DNA from: Candolleomyces eurysporus
Lineage: Eukaryota > Basidiomycota > Agaricomycetes > Agaricales > Psathyrellaceae
DNA: 64,000 nucleotides
Direction of reading: 5' to 3'
Assembly: GCA_027579435.1 (NCBI GenBank)
Contig: JANBPK010000939.1
Location: 29,359-93,358, forward strand
Part shown: positions 59,600-64,000 of the stretch, one piece after another
Numbering within the stretch: position 1 is the stretch's first letter
How the letters are laid out: every line of letters begins with the position of its first letter
Translations under genes and position numbers: made by a program
Notes under the pieces: generated by a model
The model's database searches: none
What the model was told of the DNA's origin: nothing
The model's input: only the letters and a program-made list of their open reading frames with translations

Positions 59600-61694
59600 T
59601 CAACTATGCACCTCCCCGCCGCCTTCCACACCGCCAGTACCAAAGCACCACAACCGTCCCCACCACGGACCCTTCTTCCGTTTCTCCTCCTTCTCATCCT
59701 CCTTTCCATGCACACCACCCCGAGTCGTCGTCGCAGCCCCATTCTCAGTCGCGTCGCCATTCGCAGTCCCATTACTCTGGACCGCGCCCCCATTCGCATA
59801 CCCGCCGCCCTTACCCTTGTTCTTCCCCCTCCACATCATGAACCCCTTGACGCTCTTGCTCCTCTTCGCCGCAGCCCTATCCTGCGCCTCCCCATCAGGG
59901 TCCNGGATGCGTCGACCTCGGGACAGTCTGCCGTTCCAAAACTTCATACGTATCACTATGTCCCTGACTCGACGCCGGGTCTTTCTGGCTCCCTGCTCCC
60001 GTCGCGTTCCCACTAAGCACAGGAGGAGGCGCAGGCGCAGATGAAAAGTAGGACGAGGAGGGTTTGCCCGTGCGCGATAAAAAGGAGGGCCGGTCGGGCG
60101 AGGACGAGGGGAGCAGCGAGGGGTACGTCGCGTGCAGGACAGCAATAACCTCGTGGTACGCGTCCCACCCTTCGCGAGCCTGCGCCCACCAGTCGTTGTG
60201 CTGCCACGTAAGGGCGGGTTTGGCGATAGTCTCGATCGTCTCTTCGCTCCCGTCCTTGGCCTCCTTCGCTTTCTCCTTGCCGTCCTCTGAGCTCGTCGAA
60301 GAGGATCTTGAGTAGCTCGACCCCTCGCTTGACCCTGCTCCTCCCGCGCCCGACCTGGACCTCGACTTCGACTTGAGACCCGACCCTGAAGAGGGAGATG
60401 CGAGCTCCCTCTCGAGCTCGTCGACGACCCACGCCCACCAGCCCACGCTCTCTGCCACCTTCCTCCCGAAATCCGTCTCCAGGAGCGACAGCGACGCTAC
60501 GAGGTCCAGCCCTATTTCCTTCAGCGTCAGGTGTTTGCCCCGTATTTTCNAATCTTCGTCTTGTCATCAGGAGACGCAGACGAGCCCGCGGCTCCACCAG
60601 GAAGAGTAGCAGCAGGAGGAGACGCAGGGACGAGGTACGACGAAGTGACGATAAGCACCTCGAGTGTCGGTTGCGCTTTCGTCTGCGCTGCGATCTACGC
60701 ATACAATTTCAAAGATGTTAGTTACTTTATTGAACATCGGGTAGCGAGAATAGAGAGCACCTTGTACGCTTCCTGCCTGACCTCGCCTTTGCAAAACAGC
60801 TCTTCAGCTCTCTTGCTCAGCTCTAGACCTCTCTTGGCGAGCTCGAGGAGGGTTTGGTAGTGTCGTTTTCTTGGGTCCACTTCTTCCTTTTCTTTCCCCT
60901 TTTCTTCCTTCTTCTTCTTATTGTCCTTGGCGCTCTTGCCGCTATTCTTGTCGTCATCGTCATCGTCGTCGTCGTCAGTTTCCTCGGGTCGGCCACGGTG
61001 ATCAACACCACGATACCCTCCCCCAACCTGACTCCGCTCTTCAGGTGGAGGCTGGACCGCCACGATCCACTCATCTTCCTCCTCCTCTTCCTCTTCTTCT
61101 TCATCATCCCTGTCTCCCTCTCCATCTTCCTCGTCTTCATCCTCGTCATCATAAACCTGCCTTGCCTTCCCCTTATCCTTAGCTTTCACCACGCTCTCCT
61201 GCTCCTCCCCCTCGACAGCCTCCTCACTCACAGCGCCCGGACCCTCGCACACACCCGCACACACCCTCCTCCCCACCTCGCCCGCCTCGATATGCGCGTC
61301 CACAGCGTGCATAAACTTGGTCAACACCCTATTCGTAATCCTCGCCACCAATTTCTGGTTCGCGTTCTTCTGCTCGCCCTTGTTGCTGGTGGAAGCATGT
61401 TCACCAAGCACACCGCCCAAACTCGGCGTGGGCGTCACCCCCGGCGAGCTGAACGCCGAGCCCGGGATGCTCGCGAGGGGGTTGCCGTAGGCGCCCGTAG
61501 TTGTGGTGGTCGTNGCNGCGGCAGGAGGCGACGGCGAGGTCTCCGGGGNCGGACTTGGACACGACGACGTCCTCTACGGCCCACATCTGGCAGAACGGCG
61601 CGAGCCGATCCACGACTTTCTTCGTCACCTTGGCGAGGGCTGCGTAGTCCAGCGTCGGGGGTGGTTGTGCGCCGCGGCTCTGGTTTTGGTCCAT
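59600..61694 (-). CDS. large acidic low-complexity protein of unknown function
   Basis: Starts MDQNQSRGAQPPPTLDYAAL, LAKVTKKVVDRLAPFCQMWA near 61694. It continues through PSPPAAATTTTTGAYGNPLA, GVTPTPSLGGVLGEHAS and KLVARITNRVLTKFMHAVDA, then an Asp/Glu-rich block of about 60 residues, then KRHYQTLLELAKRGLELSKR. After an intron at about 60708-60765 come IAAQTKAQPTLEVLIVTSSY, HLTLKEIGLDLVASLSLLET, ALTWQHNDWWAQAREGWDAY and KRSKSVKGFMMWRGK. It ends in a Gly/Asn/Lys-rich tail near 59602. Frames slip exactly at three Ns (61549, 60550, 59904), so these Ns probably mark uncertain indels rather than lesions. About 650 residues. No domain recognised. Confidence 0.6.
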
Positions 61695-62428
61695 TGCTGC
61701 TGGGATTGTAGTAGTTGTAGTTGTAGGCGTAGTCGTTGAGGCGGCCGAGTTTGAGCTCTTCTATGCGGCAGTAGAGGACGAGTATGTGTGCAGCTGAGGT
61801 TTTTAGGCGACCGACGTCGTGGTTGCAGGTAGGTGGGTAGGTAGGTAGGGCACGATACGTCGGAGTCGGAGCTGGGTAGCGAGAAAGAGATGATGATGAT
61901 AAGTGAGTACTAAAGAGATTAAATAGATAGCAGCAAAACTTACCGGGACCGTGGCCTGGCCCTTGACACACTGCCTGTAGCGCGCACGCAGCTAGGTATT
62001 TGGCGTCACGGATTTGAAGCACGGCTTATAACCGAGAGGTGAAGCGTCGGCTGGATCCCGCTATGTGTCCTATTATCTATTAGGTGGTGCTAGGGCTAGG
62101 GCTAGGTCAGCGTTAGTGCGAATGTTAGTGAATACACGAGGCGGGTGCATGTCCAGGCCGGAGGCATGGAATGATGATGACGATGACGGTAACGGCCTGG
62201 CGGCTGGAACACTCGAGGAAATGAAACAAGTATGGAGGAGGGTTGGAGGTTATTGTTAGTTAGTTTGATGAACAATTGAGGGCCCTGACACGTTGCAGGC
62301 GCTGCGAGTCGTCGTTTCATTATCGTTTGGCAGGGCATGAGGCGGTTGGACCGTGAACCGATAATCAAGGGCGAGCAATGCAAAGCAAAATAGGTGTTCT
62401 ATTCCGGAACCAGTCAACTATAGGAGAG

Positions 62429-62860
62429 TTATGCTTTGTGTTCCTTGTCTCTAAACTCCTTGGCCCACTGCGAACGGAACGGTCAGGGAGGGTCAGGTTG
62501 GATTGGGTGACGGGGAGACTTACAAGCATCGAAGGTATCCACCTATCCGGAGGGACGTCTCGTTTCTATAACATCGAACCAAAGTCAGTCGGTCGGTCTC
62601 GGACAAAAGCAAACTAGGCAGGGGGACGGGGGAGGGACAACGCACCTCCTTGTCAGCGCTCAAAGTCCAAACAGCATACGTCACACCCGCAATTCCAGCA
62701 AATGCAAACGCAGTATTGGAAGCCCAGTTCGAGGGTCGCACCCACCAGCCACCTGTTGTTGTCCTCGAACGTCAGCGACTGGGGTGACGAAAAAAAGACG
62801 GGGACGCTAACCAGCTGGGGACCAGACGTGTTTAGGATAGGGATATCTCGCGCCGCCTCC
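62429..62860 (-). CDS. tiny conserved fungal membrane protein, first exon unresolved
   Basis: Four confident exons: 62812-62860, 62646-62752, 62524-62565 and 62429-62467. They read GGARYPYPKHVWSPAGGWWV, RPSNWASNTAFAFAGIAG, VTYAVWTLSADKEK and RDVPPDRWIPSMLWAKEFRD, ending KEHKA. One transmembrane helix lies at AFAFAGIAGVTYAVWTL. I recall proteins with the RYPYPKHVWSPAGGWW block as small conserved fungal proteins, possibly mitochondrial; I cannot name it. The likely start is ATGGCA near 62911, but its donor phase does not fit the next acceptor, so the first few residues are uncertain. Four introns in a gene of about 80 codons. Confidence 0.75.
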
Positions 62861-63165
62861 CTATATCCTCATTAGCCAACGAGCAACACAAGACGAGGAA
62901 CAATGACTTGCCATGGTAAAGGTAGAGAGAGAATTGGATTGAGGAAGCGATGATTGGCTGGCTCGAACCCGCGCTCGGCATCCGGCTCGCTACGTGCACC
63001 TAACCCTGAGTAGCCTGGGCCCTAACCCTACACACGGCGGATGGCATGTGTTTAATACGGTCATCATCGTCGTCGTCGTCCGTCGAGCAAGTGAGCGTGT
63101 CGTAGCCGGTCAAAATATCTTTCCCTCCTTCCTAGCTCCCAGAGCCAGGCTCTCGTCGACGCAAG

Positions 63166-64000
63166 ATGCCTTTAATTCCTTCCCGCCAGACTCTCACCAA
63201 ATCCGCCGGGTTCGTTGGGGGGATGTACCTTGCTCATACTTACATCCGGGACCGGCTCGAAGACGTCAAGCAGAAGATGGAAGTCGAGGTGCAGGCTAGG
63301 GAAAAGTGGGTCTCTTTTTCTCCAACTCCACTCCTCCGAAGAGGAACATGATAGCTAAAAAACGATATTTTGTTGATATCCTGCAGTCTAAAACGCCGAT
63401 TCCACCAAACACACGACACAACCTCCTACACCATCCTTGCACTCCTGCCTACACTCTCCTCGCAAATCCTCGACCAGATGAATGTGGAAGAGCTGACGAG
63501 AGAGTTGCAGTCGAGGTCCAGTAATGCAAAACGAAGCGCTGTTCTCCCTGCTCCCGCTCCTGCTCCCCAACCTGGCCCTTCAACTCAAACTCCACTTCCT
63601 CCATCTGCAAGCCCAAGCCTAGCATCTTCAATCGAGCTCGTCGTCCAGCCCGCTGAGGCAGGAGCGTCGGCAGAACCACCATCGACATCATCATCCTTGA
63701 CATCATCCTCATTCTTGCTCACCTCACCGGTCACCACCGAAGACATGTCGGCGTCCATCCAGAGTTTCAGCTCGGATCTATTGAACAGTACCACGAGTGG
63801 TGGGAGCAGCAGCGCGAGCGAGGACGCTTCCGCAGCCTTGGTACCACCAGCAGGAGGGCTACAGGCGCCGGTAGCGCTGGTGCGTCCATCCACACCTCTT
63901 TTTCCTTTTTTCCAGTGCTAACTACGCTACAGACCGACAGCCTCATAAGCTCAACGTCCTCCCCAGCCTCCTCCTCCTCGGCTGATCTGAGAACCAAAGC
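63166..64000 (+). CDS. PEX3: peroxin-3 (partial, cut by the right edge)
   Basis: PEX3 anchors PEX19 at the peroxisome membrane and is needed for membrane-protein import. Exons 63166-63305, 63387-63879 and 63933 onward. The N-terminus MPLIPSRQTLTKSAGFVGGM includes the single membrane anchor (AGFVGGMYLAHTYI), then DRLEDVKQKMEVEVQARE. The PEX3 family block follows: LKRRFHQTHDTTSYTILALL, PTLSSQILDQMNVEELTREL. After it comes a Ser/Pro/Ala-rich insertion of about 110 residues, common at this place in basidiomycete PEX3. The remaining two thirds of the protein is outside the window. Splice sites are canonical and the frame is open. Confidence 0.85.

Noticed and set aside
60854..61711. A 285-residue plus-strand frame rich in hydrophobic residues, looking like a membrane protein
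   Set aside because: It is the antisense of the Asp/Glu-rich block of the minus-strand gene; GAG/GAT runs read backwards as Leu/Phe/Ile. No start context or splice structure.
62095..62110. TAGGGCTAGGGCTAGG and the CCCTAACCC-like pieces near 63000-63030, telomere-like
   Set aside because: Only two or three imperfect units inside gene-bearing DNA; not a telomere or interstitial array.

Overview
The window looks like nuclear DNA from an Agaricomycete-type basidiomycete. Genes are dense and cut by many 45-80 nt GT-AG introns. Typical fungal families are present (ERT1-type zinc-cluster regulator, PEX3, GH1 beta-glucosidase, F-box/LRR proteins, DUF4360, a fungal ubiquitin-like domain protein), and there are no bacterial operons. 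I cannot name the species. Single N bases are scattered through the sequence. Many precede homopolymers or sit where a reading frame slips, and they are very dense between about 43.2 and 48.7 kb, so some apparent frameshifts are probably consensus problems.

Layout. 0-6 kb: acetyl-CoA synthetase (minus, cut by the left edge) and a DUF2461-type protein with a nuclear-looking charged N-terminus. 6.5-19.4 kb: a poorly supported small gene, then two tandem copies of a 5.6-5.7 kb block. Each copy carries a multi-pass membrane protein gene and a VOC (glyoxalase-fold) protein with a C-terminal membrane anchor. The block ends inside a DUF4360 secreted-protein gene, so the first copy keeps only a broken 5' piece and the second runs on into an intact gene. 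19.4-27 kb: gene-poor, with a 61-bp minisatellite of 8 units, a ubiquitin-like-domain gene, a stop-interrupted Cys/His-rich gene and an AT-rich stretch holding a duplicated 240-bp repeat. 27-37.2 kb: F-box proteins and decayed copies of them, a small secreted SH3-like protein, and a chimeric gene joining the start of the local F-box family to the C-terminal cupin of the centromere protein CENP-C/Mif2. 38-48 kb: three paralogues of an unrecognised small protein, two of them on a duplicated 1.9-kb block together with convergent metallophosphoesterase sequence; then an F-box gene and a second phosphoesterase. 48.6-64 kb: ordinary single-copy-looking genes (ERT1-type regulator, GH1 beta-glucosidase, GFO/IDH/MocA oxidoreductase, alpha/beta hydrolase, an acidic unknown protein, a tiny conserved membrane protein, and PEX3 cut by the right edge).

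How they may fit together: acetyl-CoA synthetase and an ERT1/AcuK-type regulator both belong to acetate/gluconeogenic metabolism, and the beta-glucosidase and oxidoreductase are divergently arranged and could share a promoter. The middle 30 kb is duplication-prone sequence where gene copies are being made, broken and recombined. The CENP-C chimera is its most interesting product.
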